DNA of 48,892 nucleotides from Parafrankia elaeagni. GTDB taxonomy: Bacteria > Actinomycetota > Actinomycetes > Frankiales > Frankiaceae. Positions within the stretch are counted from its first letter, which is position 1; every line of letters starts with the position of its first letter. A program made the position numbers and the translations under genes. Positions 9,876-17,548 of the stretch are shown here, in pieces. The stretch spans positions 1 to 48,892 of the forward strand of contig NZ_KB893745.1 in NCBI RefSeq assembly GCF_000374165.1, in the 5' to 3' direction. A model generated the notes under the pieces. The model searched no databases. It was not told the DNA's origin and saw only the letters and a program-made list of their open reading frames with translations.

Positions 9876-11266
9876 CAGTGCGGGGTGTAGCCGGTCATCA
9901 GGGTGCGGACCTGCGGTGAGAACAGGGCGGGGCCCAGAGCGTCGGAACGGGCCAGGCCGTCGGGGGTCAGCCGCAGGGTGGTCGGGGTCTGCTCCAGCCA
10001 GCCATGGTCGGCGAAGGCGGTGAGGTCGAAGTCGGTGGCCGCGTCGGTGCCGAAACGTTCCCGGTAGGCGGCCCGGTCCAGGCCGTCGGCCTGCAGCAGT
10101 GACTGGATCAGGTGGCGGCGGCGGGGCTCGTCGCCGGTGAGGGCGAAACCGACCCGGGCGCTCGCGAACTCGGTCTCCCGGACGTAGTCATCGATGATCG
10201 CGCGCACGTGCCGGGCACCCACCGCGTACTCGAACGAGTAGTGCAGGGCCGAGGTGTAGGAACGGGCGCCGCACCCCAGGCCGACCATCCCGTCGGTCTG
10301 GCAGCAGTACTCCGCCCCGGTCGGGTGCCGCCCGGGAACGCGGTTCGCGGCGCCAGCGGTACCGGGGGTGTCAGTGGTGCCGGGGGTGCCGGGGGCGCCA
10401 GTGGTGCCGGGGGTGTCAGTGGTGCCGGGGGCGCCAGTGGTGCCGGGGGGCAGGCGGAACATGCGCATGGAGACCTGCTCGTACCCGTTCGCCAGGAGGT
10501 GGTCGCGGCCGAGGCGGTACAGCTGCAGGCGCTGGTCGTCCCAGTCGAGCTCGCGCCGGCCCAGGCCGGTCAGCGGGCGGACGTACAGCGGGTACAGGTA
10601 CAGCTCCTCCGGGCGCCAGGCGAGGGCGGCGTCCAGGGAGTGCAGCCAGGTGGCCGGGGTCTGGCCGCCGATGCCGTAGATCAGGTCGATGTTGAGCGTC
10701 GGGAAGCCCGCGGCGCGGATGCGTTCCAGCGCGGACTCGACCTCGGCCCGCCGCTGGGGCCGGCCGGCCGCGCGGGCCTCGCCGTCCAGGAAGCTCTGCA
10801 CGCCGATCGAGACACGGGTGGTGCCGCGTTCACGCAGGACGGCGAGGCGGTCGGCCGTCGCGGTGGCCGGGGAGGTCTCCACCCCGAGCGGGATGGCGCC
10901 CAGCGGGGCGAGGCGGGCGGCGATGTCGCAGAGGCGCCCCAGCTCGGGGGCGGTCAGGTAGGTGGGGGTGCCGCCGCCGAAGGCCGCCGTGGCGAACGCG
11001 GCGTCGCCGAGGGCGTCCGCGACACCGGTGGCCTGGCGTTCGAGTGCGTCGAGGTAGGCGCCGGTGAGCTCCTCGGGCGCGCCCGTGCGGGTGAACAGGT
11101 TGCAGAAACCGCATCGCATCTCGCAGAACGGGACGTGCAGGTAGAGGAACAGCGCGGAGCGGTCCTGGGCGGCCCATACGTCCCGCAGCGCGGGCCTGGG
11201 TGACAGCGGGCGGTAGGCGGTCTTGTGCGGGTACGCGTACACGTACTGCTGGTAGGGCCCGTTCAT
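9875..11266 (-). CDS. STM4012-family radical SAM protein (HemN-like)
   Basis: This 463-residue protein has CxxxCxxC at C48-C52-C55 (V-P-F-C-E-M-R-C-G-F-C-N) and the HemN-like features F-G-G-G-T-P-T-Y, G-V-E-T-S-P and R-V-S-I-G-V-Q-S. It resembles oxygen-independent coproporphyrinogen oxidases, but in this gene setting it belongs to the STM4012 family, so a role in haem synthesis should not be assumed. Residues about 272-305 are a P-G-T-T repeat insert encoded by a GC-rich minisatellite. Directly after it come Y-C-C-Q and G-L-G-C-G-A-R-S-Y, as in HemN-type proteins. Its start overlaps the STM4013-type stop by four bases (ATGA), so translation is probably coupled. Confidence 0.88.
   Translation of the reverse strand: MNGPYQQYVYAYPHKTAYRPLSPRPALRDVWAAQDRSALFLYLHVPFCEMRCGFCNLFTRTGAPEELTGAYLDALERQATGVADALGDAAFATAAFGGGTPTYLTAPELGRLCDIAARLAPLGAIPLGVETSPATATADRLAVLRERGTTRVSIGVQSFLDGEARAAGRPQRRAEVESALERIRAAGFPTLNIDLIYGIGGQTPATWLHSLDAALAWRPEELYLYPLYVRPLTGLGRRELDWDDQRLQLYRLGRDHLLANGYEQVSMRMFRLPPGTTGAPGTTDTPGTTGAPGTPGTTDTPGTAGAANRVPGRHPTGAEYCCQTDGMVGLGCGARSYTSALHYSFEYAVGARHVRAIIDDYVRETEFASARVGFALTGDEPRRRHLIQSLLQADGLDRAAYRERFGTDAATDFDLTAFADHGWLEQTPTTLRLTPDGLARSDALGPALFSPQVRTLMTGYTPH
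10354..10453 (-). repeat. In-frame minisatellite in the STM4012-type gene
   Basis: Units such as gtcagtggtgccggggg and gccagtggtgccggggg alternate about five times. On the coding strand they give P-G-T-T-D-T / P-G-T-T-G-A repeats. The frame is kept, and the insert sits between two conserved parts of the enzyme. Confidence 0.75.
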
Positions 11267-12054
11267 GAGAGCACGAACTCTCCGTAGGGGACGGTCCAGA
11301 CGACCTCGTGGCCGAGGCGGTGGCCGGTGTGGCCGTCCTCGCCGTACGCCGTTCCGTGGTCCGAGCAGACGATCACGAGGCAGGGGCGGCGCATCAGGGC
11401 GAACAGGCGCCCGAGCTGCCGGTCGACGTGACGCAGCGCCGCGGCGTGGGAGTCGCGCGAGTCACCGTGGCCGCGGGTGGCGCCGGCCAGGTAGAACCAG
11501 TTCGGCTGGTGCAGTGCGGCCACGTTGAGCAGCAGGAACAGCCGCCGGTCGGGCGGAAGGCGCCCGACCACCTCGCCGACCCGGTCGATCTGGTGGCTGA
11601 GGGAGTCGGGATCGGCGACGCCGAAGCCGGGCTCCCAGTGGCTCTCGGTGAACAGCGACGGCAGCGCTGACCCGAGCGGGCTGAGCTTGTTGAAGAAGCC
11701 GACCCCGCCCACGCAGACCGTGTGGTAGCCGATCTCGGCCAGGCCGGTGGGGAGGTCCGCCGCGTCGAAGGTCCAGGTGCCGGGAGCGGTGGTCTCGCTG
11801 CCGGGGAACCGCGCGGCGAACAGGCGGGGGTGCGGGCCGGGCCGGGTCGGCGTCGGCAGGAATCCCGCGAGCATGGCGGTGTGCGCCGCGTAGGTGAAGC
11901 TGCCGGGGGTGTGGCGCCGTTCCCAGCGCCCACCGGGCAGCAGGCCGCGCAGGGTCGGGGTCTGCTCGGCGGCGGCGAGTTCGGCCGCGACGTCGTAGCG
12001 CAGGGTGTCGAGGGTCACCAGCAGCAGGTCGTGGCTGCCGATGACCTCGTTCAT
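11263..12054 (-). CDS. STM4013/SEN3800-family hydrolase (alkaline phosphatase superfamily)
   Basis: This 263-residue protein starts at ATG 12054, overlapping the previous stop by four bases; a longer open frame upstream is only the shadow of the ATP-grasp gene. It has the metal-binding start of the sulfatase / phosphodiesterase fold (L-V-T-L-D-T-L-R-Y-D, about residues 10-19), a T-P-G-S-F-T-Y-A-A-H-T-A-M-L-A-G segment where the nucleophile lies in this superfamily, and a late C-S-D-H-G-T-A-Y-G plus H-T-G-H-R-L-G-H for the second metal site. It is compact compared with true sulfatases. It is the third gene of the operon. It should cleave a phosphate or sulfate ester; the substrate is unknown. 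Confidence 0.85.
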   Translation of the reverse strand: MNEVIGSHDLLLVTLDTLRYDVAAELAAAEQTPTLRGLLPGGRWERRHTPGSFTYAAHTAMLAGFLPTPTRPGPHPRLFAARFPGSETTAPGTWTFDAADLPTGLAEIGYHTVCVGGVGFFNKLSPLGSALPSLFTESHWEPGFGVADPDSLSHQIDRVGEVVGRLPPDRRLFLLLNVAALHQPNWFYLAGATRGHGDSRDSHAAALRHVDRQLGRLFALMRRPCLVIVCSDHGTAYGEDGHTGHRLGHEVVWTVPYGEFVLS

Positions 12055-13160
12055 GTCGCGCACGCCGCCAGTGCCGCGTCGATCTGGGCGGCGTAGGTGT
12101 CCAGGCCTTCCGCCCGGGTGCCGGGCAGGCCGGTGATCCCGGGCAGCAGATCGCCGAAGGCGTTGACCTCGCCGACGGCCACCCGCCGCCAGCCGATCCC
12201 GACGAGGAGGTCGACCCCGACCATGAGACTGCCGGGGAAGCACGCGGCGGCCTGGGTGCACACGCCCAGGGCCCGCTCCCAGCCGGCGGGGCCGAACGCG
12301 TCACGCACCGCCGCGACCGAACCCCGCAGGCCGCCGAGGTGCAGGTTGGTCATCGGGGTGCGGCTCGTGCGGACAACCACATGAGTCGGCTCCCCGGCGA
12401 TCACCACCACCCGCAGATCGAGGACACGGCCACCCAGCGCGGCCTTGGGCAGCCACCGCTCCACGTGCAGCCCGTCCGGTGCCAGCAGGTCGATCAGCCT
12501 GGCCACCTCGCTCTCGCCCTCGTGGACACGGACCCGCAGCGAGTTCACGAGACCGGTGCCGTTCCCGCCGCGGGAGCCGCCGCCGGTGCCGCTCCCGGTG
12601 AGCGCGGCGGAGGTGACGGCCCTGATCCGCCCGGCGGGCGTGGCCCGCAACGCCACGACACCGGACGCGGACGAGCCGTGCGCCGGTTTCACGAACACCT
12701 GGTGCAGGCCGGCCCGCACCATCCGGGCGCGCAGCTCGGCGTAGCCGTGCACGGGTGGCAGCGCCTCCGGGACGGGGACACCGGCCGCCGCCAGCCGGGC
12801 GTGGCAGAGTCTCTTGTCGCACATCACGGCGATGTCGTCGACGTCGCCCAGCAGGCGGGCACCGGCCCGCTCGGCCGCGGCGGCGACGCGCCCCAGCGCC
12901 GCGGTGAAGGCCGCGTACCACCGCGCACCGCCGCCGACCCGGGCCGGATCACCGGGGCCGCGCAGCAGGGCGTCCACCTCGGGATCGTCGCCGGGCGAGT
13001 CGATCCGCAGCGGCGTGCCGGGCCCGACCGGCACCTCACCGCCGCGCAGCACCTGAGCCCACGGGACGACACGGGGCGCGGCCAGGCCCGCCGTGCGGCA
13101 CGCGGCGGCGAACAACCCGGTGCGCCGGTCGCCCGGCGCACCGACCACGGTGAACATCAT
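12051..13160 (-). CDS. STM4014-family ATP-grasp-like protein
   Basis: This 369-residue protein starts at ATG 13160 (an in-frame ATG follows at 13157). It looks like an ATP-grasp ligase. D-K-R-L-C-H-A-R-L-A-A-A-G-V-P-V-P begins the central domain (about 115-130), V-F-V-K-P-A-H-G-S-S-A-S-G is the ATP-binding loop with its Lys, and late segments D-L-R-V-V-V-I-A-G and G-V-D-L-L-V-G ... V-N-A-F-G-D (metal-binding D and N) complete the pattern. A short G-T-G-G-G-S-R-G-G insert breaks the middle. ATP-grasp enzymes join a carboxylate to an amine or thiol via acyl phosphate; the substrate here is not known. It overlaps both neighbours by four bases. Confidence 0.82.
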   Translation of the reverse strand: MMFTVVGAPGDRRTGLFAAACRTAGLAAPRVVPWAQVLRGGEVPVGPGTPLRIDSPGDDPEVDALLRGPGDPARVGGGARWYAAFTAALGRVAAAAERAGARLLGDVDDIAVMCDKRLCHARLAAAGVPVPEALPPVHGYAELRARMVRAGLHQVFVKPAHGSSASGVVALRATPAGRIRAVTSAALTGSGTGGGSRGGNGTGLVNSLRVRVHEGESEVARLIDLLAPDGLHVERWLPKAALGGRVLDLRVVVIAGEPTHVVVRTSRTPMTNLHLGGLRGSVAAVRDAFGPAGWERALGVCTQAAACFPGSLMVGVDLLVGIGWRRVAVGEVNAFGDLLPGITGLPGTRAEGLDTYAAQIDAALAACAT

Positions 13161-14122
13161 TCGGAGACCGCGACGTAGAACCAGCCGTCCTCCGGCTTCT
13201 CCTGCTGCTCGAGGTCTACCTCGACGCCGGGCAGCGCGGCGCGCACGCGCTCGACCATGGCGTCGCCCAGGAAGTGGTGGTGCAGGTCGAGCCGGGCCAG
13301 GTGGGTGAGTGACTGACCGGACAGCAGCGACTCGGCGCCCCGGTCGGTGAGCGCCCCCATGGCGAGGCTGAGCGACGCCAGCCGCGCGACGACCGGCGCG
13401 CTCGCGACCACGGCAGCCACCTCGTCCGCGATCCGGGCGTCCTCCAGCCCCAGGTGCGCCAGCGCGGGCAGCCGTTCGCCGCCCAGGACGCCGGCCAGGT
13501 CGGCCGCGGTCGCGTCGCCGCCGTAGTCGTCGGTGCCCAGCCACAGATCGAGGTGTTCCAGGGCGGGCAGGTCACTCTCGCCCACGGCCCGCACCACCGC
13601 GGCGGGCAGCCCGCCCGACTCGAACCGCAGCCTTCTCAGCGCACGGCTGTGGACGGGACGCAGCCCCAGCCCCTCACTCCCGCGGACCTCCAGCTGCTCC
13701 AGCCCGGGGAAGGCTTCGAACAGCGGCGTGACGTCGGACTGCTCGATCCAGGAGATCTCCGACTCCTCGAGCACGATGTCGCCCAGGAACAGCGCGCGGA
13801 GCGCGGGCAGCTGCCCGGCGGCCTGCACCAGCCGGCCCACGGGACCGACGGCGTCCGTGGCCTCGTAGGAGGCGCCCCAGTAGCCGATGACCAGATGGGT
13901 CACCGTGGCGGTGTCGACCTCGTCGAGGAACGCCTGGAAGACGTCGCCGAAGCTGGGACCGTCGAACCAGGTGGCGACCCGCCAGGCGACATCGCCAGGG
14001 GAGGCCGGGGGAGCGGACGTGGCGGACCGATAGTGATCGTCTGACGACTCACCGTCCTGCTCGTACCGGAAGCCCCACACCGGCTTCCCGGCGAACTCGG
14101 TGAGATGTTCGTTGATGGTCAT
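13157..14122 (-). CDS. STM4015-family leucine-rich-repeat-like protein
   Basis: This 321-residue protein has no catalytic motif. From about residue 95 it is built of irregular leucine-rich repeats: L-P-A-L-R-A-L-F-L-G-D, F-P-G-L-E-Q-L-E-V-R-G, L-P-A-L-E-H-L-D-L-W-L, L-P-A-L-A-H-L-G-L and L-T-H-L-A-R-L-D-L-H-H. These predict a curved LRR solenoid suited to protein binding. The first 90 residues form a separate N-terminal region with several Trp (V-W-G-F-R-Y, W-R-V-A-T-W-F-D). It is the first gene of the operon and its stop overlaps the ATP-grasp start. It may be the recognition or scaffold partner, or the substrate, of the four enzymes; that is inference. Confidence 0.8.
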   Translation of the reverse strand: MTINEHLTEFAGKPVWGFRYEQDGESSDDHYRSATSAPPASPGDVAWRVATWFDGPSFGDVFQAFLDEVDTATVTHLVIGYWGASYEATDAVGPVGRLVQAAGQLPALRALFLGDIVLEESEISWIEQSDVTPLFEAFPGLEQLEVRGSEGLGLRPVHSRALRRLRFESGGLPAAVVRAVGESDLPALEHLDLWLGTDDYGGDATAADLAGVLGGERLPALAHLGLEDARIADEVAAVVASAPVVARLASLSLAMGALTDRGAESLLSGQSLTHLARLDLHHHFLGDAMVERVRAALPGVEVDLEQQEKPEDGWFYVAVSE

Positions 14123-14344
14123 CTGGTTCCCTTCGGGACGCCCCCTGCGGAAACCGTCCTATCAGCCGCCACCGACACGACCAGACGGCGCAGGCCTGTC
14201 ATGAAGCCTGTCATTGGGCGTGGCAGTGCCCGGTCCCGACCTGCCGGCCGCCGTGACCTGCGAGTCCGTCGCCGCGGCCGGTGAGCTGCTGACGGGCGGG
14301 TCCCCGGGGCGGCCGACCGCTGTGGCTTCTCGTAGCCTTCTCGG

Positions 14345-14749
14345 ATGACCTGGCGAGCGCTGCATCTCTCCCAGCCCATCGAGCGTGCCCCCGAGGAGGT
14401 CGCCGCCTTCGCGGGGAACCCGGAGAACCTTCCGCTGTGGGCCGCGGGACTCAGCAGCGGCATCCGGCGGGAGGAAGGGCGCTGGGTGACGGACTCGCCG
14501 ATGGGAAAGGTCGAGGTGTCCTTCTCGGGTCCGGTGGAGCACGGTGTGCTCGATCACGACGTGACCCTCCCGGACGGCACGGTGACGCACAACCCGCTCC
14601 GCGTGCTCCGCAACGGCGAGGGGAGCGAGGTCGTCTTCACGCTCTTCCAGCCTCCCGGCGTGGCGGATGACGCCTTCGACCGGGACGCGGCGCACGTGCG
14701 CGCGGATCTCGCCCGGCTGCGGAACCTCCTGGAGTCCCGGGGGCGGTAG
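14345..14749 (+). CDS. SRPBCC-fold (polyketide cyclase/START-like) protein
   Basis: This 134-residue protein starts at ATG 14345. It has the layout of a small SRPBCC domain: a first strand followed by a helix with A-P-E-E-V-A-A-F-A-G-N-P-E-N-L-P-L-W, then V-T-D-S-P-M-G-K-V-E-V-S-F, an L-P-D-G-T-V-T-H-N-P-L-R-V turn, and a long C-terminal helix (V-R-A-D-L-A-R-L-R-N-L-L). Such proteins bind hydrophobic ligands in a deep pocket; the ligand is unknown. No Shine-Dalgarno is obvious, so the mRNA may be leaderless. It is divergent from the STM401x operon over 222 bases and is not otherwise linked to it. Confidence 0.75.
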   Translation: MTWRALHLSQPIERAPEEVAAFAGNPENLPLWAAGLSSGIRREEGRWVTDSPMGKVEVSFSGPVEHGVLDHDVTLPDGTVTHNPLRVLRNGEGSEVVFTLFQPPGVADDAFDRDAAHVRADLARLRNLLESRGR

Positions 14750-14948
14750 GTACCTCCGGCCGGGACGGAGCCCGTGGCCGGGCCGGGTGTGCAGAGGGCG
14801 GTGCGCAGGCATCCCGTCGTCTACCGCCAGCACCGACACCGCCAGCAGTACTGCCCGCTGACCGCACCCGCGGGCCCACGGACGAGCGGCGGGTGTGTCA
14901 CCGGCTCAGCTGCACTCCTCGGGCTGAACATCGAGATTTCGGTGTTCG

Positions 14949-15644
14949 TCAGTCTCGTTTGAATGCCTCCCTGCGCAGCATCTGGAACAGTGTCGGGGCG
15001 CCTTCGGAGGTGGTCACGGCGACGAACTTCCGTAGGAACCGGATGTCGGTGGCCTGCCCGAGCATGCTGGCGGCGAGGTCCGCGCGGCTGGTGAAGATGC
15101 CGGGCGCCTGGTTCTCGTGAAGGTCGTAGCCGGTCACACCGGGCGCGTCGAACAGACCTGACGGCCGCATGATCGTCCAGTCGAGATCGCTGGCACGTGC
15201 GAACTCCTCCATGCGGCGCATGTCGGCGTAGGTGGTCCTGCCGATGGTGGCGGTGAGTACTGGCTGGAGAATCCGGTTCAGCAGAAAGCCGCCGTCGGCG
15301 TGATGGTGCGGTTCGGTGGCGCTGGAACTCACTGCGACCAGGCGCCTGACCCCGTGCCGGCGCATCGCGGCGTCGATGGTGTGGATGCCGGCGCTGTAGA
15401 CGTCGACAGACCGGCGGGTGAACGGCACGCCGAGCGTGGACAGCACCGCGTCGGCTCCCTTGACGGCTCGGTCGACGGCCGGCAGATCGTGAACGTCGGC
15501 CTCCACGACGTCCAGGCGAAGGTGCGTGATCGGGAACTCCGCCGGTCGCCGGGTCACCGCGGCGACCTCGTGGCCGGCGGCGAGCGCCTGCTCGGTCAGC
15601 AGCCGACCGGTGGGCCCGTTGGCTCCGAAGACGGCGATTCTCAC
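14949..15644 (-). CDS. NAD(P)-binding atypical SDR (NmrA-like), ECF41 partner
   Basis: This 231-residue protein starts at GTG 15644 and overlaps the sigma-factor stop (GTGA). G-A-N-G-P-T-G-R at 8-15 is the Rossmann loop; G-A-D-A-V-L-S-T-L-G and R-L-V-A-V-S-S-S-A follow, and D-W-T-I-M-R-P-S-G-L is the typical NmrA/YwnB-type segment. The classical Y-x3-K is not evident, so it may be a sensor or reductase. ECF41 sigma factors are known to control a neighbouring carboxymuconolactone decarboxylase, oxidoreductase or epimerase gene. This gene fits that role and is co-transcribed with its sigma factor. Confidence 0.85.
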   Translation of the reverse strand: MRIAVFGANGPTGRLLTEQALAAGHEVAAVTRRPAEFPITHLRLDVVEADVHDLPAVDRAVKGADAVLSTLGVPFTRRSVDVYSAGIHTIDAAMRRHGVRRLVAVSSSATEPHHHADGGFLLNRILQPVLTATIGRTTYADMRRMEEFARASDLDWTIMRPSGLFDAPGVTGYDLHENQAPGIFTSRADLAASMLGQATDIRFLRKFVAVTTSEGAPTLFQMLRREAFKRD

Positions 15645-16600
15645 TGTGTCGCTCCTCCTCGTTCAGGTGCGCCTGTAGGCATGTGTGGGTCCGGTTGTTC
15701 CGGTTGTTCCGGTTGTTCGCGGGGCTCGACGGCGTCGAGTTTCACCGGATCGAGGATCAGGTTGATCTCGACGACAGTGGCGTCGACGACGGTCATTCCG
15801 GCGACCGCGATGACGCCGTCCGGCCCTCGAGCGATGATTCCGGCGGCTCCGTTGACCAGCGCCGGGTGACACAGCTGGGCGAAACGCGGTCCCACCGTGG
15901 CGGCATGCCTGGCAACTGCTTCGCGGCCGCTGATCAGTCCGGGCAGCGGTATCGGCATGGGGCGGGAGCCGATGTCGATGCGGAAGACCACGTCGGGGTG
16001 AAGAATGTCGAGCAGCGCGTGGAAGTCGCCGCCGCGAGCGGCCGCCAGGAACGCCGTCACGACCTCGCGTTGCCGGGCGGGATCGGTCTGCGTCGCGGTC
16101 GGGGCCCCGCGGACCCGGCGGCGCGCCCGACTGGCAAGCTGGCGGGCGGTCGCGGGTGTCCGGTCAAGGATCGCCCCGATCTCCTCGAAGGGGACTGCGA
16201 AGACGTCGTGCAGGACGAACGCGAGCCGTTCGGCGGGTGTCAGGGTCTCCAGCACGACGAGCAGCGCCATCCCGACGGCGTCGCTGAGTTCGGCCTGCTG
16301 CTCGGGCCCGTCCTGGGCGTCGGTGACGACGAGCGGTTCGGGCAGCCAGGTGCCCTGATGGTTCTCCCGGCGAACCCGGCGGGAGCGCAGCATGTCCAGG
16401 CAGATCCGTCCGACGACCGTCGTGAGCCAGCCCCGCAGGTCGACGATCGTGCCCGGCGCGCCGCCATTGAGCCGCAGCCACGCATCCTGGACGGCGTCCT
16501 CGGCATCTGCGCGCGAACCCAGCATCCGGTAGGCGACCGCGAACAGGTGCTGTCGCTGCGCCTCGAACTGCGCGGTCGTCCACGCCTGGTGCGTCGTCAT
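15641..16600 (-). CDS. ECF41-type RNA polymerase sigma factor (SigJ-like)
   Basis: This 319-residue protein starts at ATG 16600 behind GGAGG (16611-16615). Region 2 (A-Y-R-M-L-G-S-R-A-D-A-E-D-A-V-Q-D) lies at about 25-45, a T-W-L-P-E-P-L-V linker at about 85, and region 4 (L-T-P-A-E-R-L-A-F ... A-R-Q-L-A-S-R-A-R-R-R) at about 118-165. A SnoaL-like C-terminal domain follows (R-E-V-V-T-A-F-L-A-A to L-I-L-D-P-V-K-L). In ECF41 proteins this extension replaces an anti-sigma factor. No anti-sigma gene is adjacent, as expected. The very end has an E-Q-P repeat from a 9-bp minisatellite. Its upstream region carries the ECF41 promoter signature, so it probably activates itself and the downstream SDR gene. 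Confidence 0.92.
   Translation of the reverse strand: MTTHQAWTTAQFEAQRQHLFAVAYRMLGSRADAEDAVQDAWLRLNGGAPGTIVDLRGWLTTVVGRICLDMLRSRRVRRENHQGTWLPEPLVVTDAQDGPEQQAELSDAVGMALLVVLETLTPAERLAFVLHDVFAVPFEEIGAILDRTPATARQLASRARRRVRGAPTATQTDPARQREVVTAFLAAARGGDFHALLDILHPDVVFRIDIGSRPMPIPLPGLISGREAVARHAATVGPRFAQLCHPALVNGAAGIIARGPDGVIAVAGMTVVDATVVEINLILDPVKLDAVEPREQPEQPEQPDPHMPTGAPERGGATQ
15691..15717 (-). repeat. 9-bp repeat at the 3' end of the sigma gene
   Basis: CCGGTTGTT occurs three times without a gap and encodes the P-E-Q repeat near the C-terminus of the ECF41 sigma factor. The frame is preserved. Confidence 0.8.
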
Positions 16601-16639
16601 CGCCGTGAGACCTCCGCCGCCGTTGTTCCTGCCCTGGTG

Positions 16640-16666
16640 GACGCGCAACGCCGAGCGAATGTGACA
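16640..16666 (-). promoter_or_regulatory. ECF41-type promoter (TGTCACA, 16 bp, CGTC)
   Basis: On the minus strand TGTCACA (16666-16660) is followed after 16 bases by CGTC (16643-16640), about 40 bases before the ATG of the ECF41 sigma gene. TGTCACA in the -35 and CGTC in the -10 position is the known target of ECF41 sigma factors, so the sigma/SDR operon is very probably autoregulated. Confidence 0.8.
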
Positions 16667-16748
16667 TGACGTCCGGCTCGGCCGGCCGTGGGGTGATGGC
16701 CGGGGCCGCTTGCCGAAACGGCAAAGAAGCTTGGGGGCGAGGGACGTC

Positions 16749-17447
16749 ATGGACGAGAGTGGCCGAATGATCGACAACGCTGCGGCCGGATCGCCCACCT
16801 CCCACGCCCCCTCGCCAACCGATGCCTTCCTCGGGGACCCCGCGGTGCAGGAGCAGTGGGACAGGCGGTACGCCGAACGGGAACAGCTGTGGAGCGGCCA
16901 GCCCAACGGCGCACTCGTGGCCGAGGTCGCCGGCCTGACACCCGGCCGGGTGCTGGACGTCGGCTGCGGCGAGGGCGCCGACGCCATCTGGCTTGCGAGC
17001 CAGGGCTGGGACGTGACCGCGGTCGAGGTCTCGGCCGTGGCGCTGGAACGGGCGACCAGGCACGGGCGGGACGCCGGTGTCACGGTGCGGTGGGTGCATG
17101 CCGAACTCACCGAGGCGGCGTTCGCCCCGGCGTCCTTCGACCTGGTCTCCGCCCAGTACCCGGCCCTGCTGCGGACGTCCGACGCCGCGGCCGAGCGGGC
17201 GCTGCTCGCGGCTGTCGCACCGGGAGGTGTGCTGCTGTTCGTGCACCACGCCGGTGTGGACACCCTGCCCCAGCACGACGGCGGCTTCGACCCGGCCGAC
17301 TTCGTGTGGCCCGCGATGATGGCCGCGCTGTTCGACGACGACTGGGTGGTGGAGGTGGACGAGCAGCGGCCGCGCGTCGCGCCGGTGGGCGGAGCCGGCG
17401 CCCACCACGTCGACGACGTTGTCCTGCGCGCACGCCGGCTCCGTTGA
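16749..17447 (+). CDS. Class I SAM-dependent methyltransferase
   Basis: This 232-residue protein starts at ATG 16749 with GAGGGA close upstream; an in-frame ATG at 16710 lacks such a site. V-L-D-V-G-C-G-E-G-A-D-A (motif I) at about residue 72 and the acidic V-T-A-V-E-V-S end of the second strand show a class I methyltransferase. F-D-L-V-S-A-Q-Y and V-A-P-G-G-V-L-L-F-V are motifs IV/V. The N-terminal W-D-R-R-Y-A-E-R-E-Q-L-W-S-G-Q-P-N resembles TehB-like or thiopurine-type methyltransferases of actinobacteria. The substrate is unknown. It is divergent from the ECF41 operon, 148 bases from the sigma start. Confidence 0.85.
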   Translation: MDESGRMIDNAAAGSPTSHAPSPTDAFLGDPAVQEQWDRRYAEREQLWSGQPNGALVAEVAGLTPGRVLDVGCGEGADAIWLASQGWDVTAVEVSAVALERATRHGRDAGVTVRWVHAELTEAAFAPASFDLVSAQYPALLRTSDAAAERALLAAVAPGGVLLFVHHAGVDTLPQHDGGFDPADFVWPAMMAALFDDDWVVEVDEQRPRVAPVGGAGAHHVDDVVLRARRLR

Positions 17448-17512
17448 GGTTTGCCTGAGGCTCCGGGATCCGCCTGGTCTCGGCTGGGATCCGCCTGAGG
17501 TTCGCCTGGGTT

Positions 17513-17543
17513 CGCCGCCCCGGGAAGGGGTCCCGGGGCGGCG
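17513..17543 (+). terminator. Bidirectional terminator between convergent genes
   Basis: CGCCGCCCCGGGA (17513-17525) and TCCCGGGGCGGCG (17531-17543) form a perfect 13-bp stem with a 5-nt loop, followed on the plus strand by GGTTTCT. It sits between the ends of the methyltransferase gene (+) and the GH64-like gene (-). Confidence 0.8.
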
Positions 17544-17548
17544 GGTTT

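Noticed and set aside
9875-11266. Annotation as coproporphyrinogen dehydrogenase (hemN)
   Set aside because: The protein is HemN-like, but its place within a complete STM4015-4011-type operon points to the STM4012 family.
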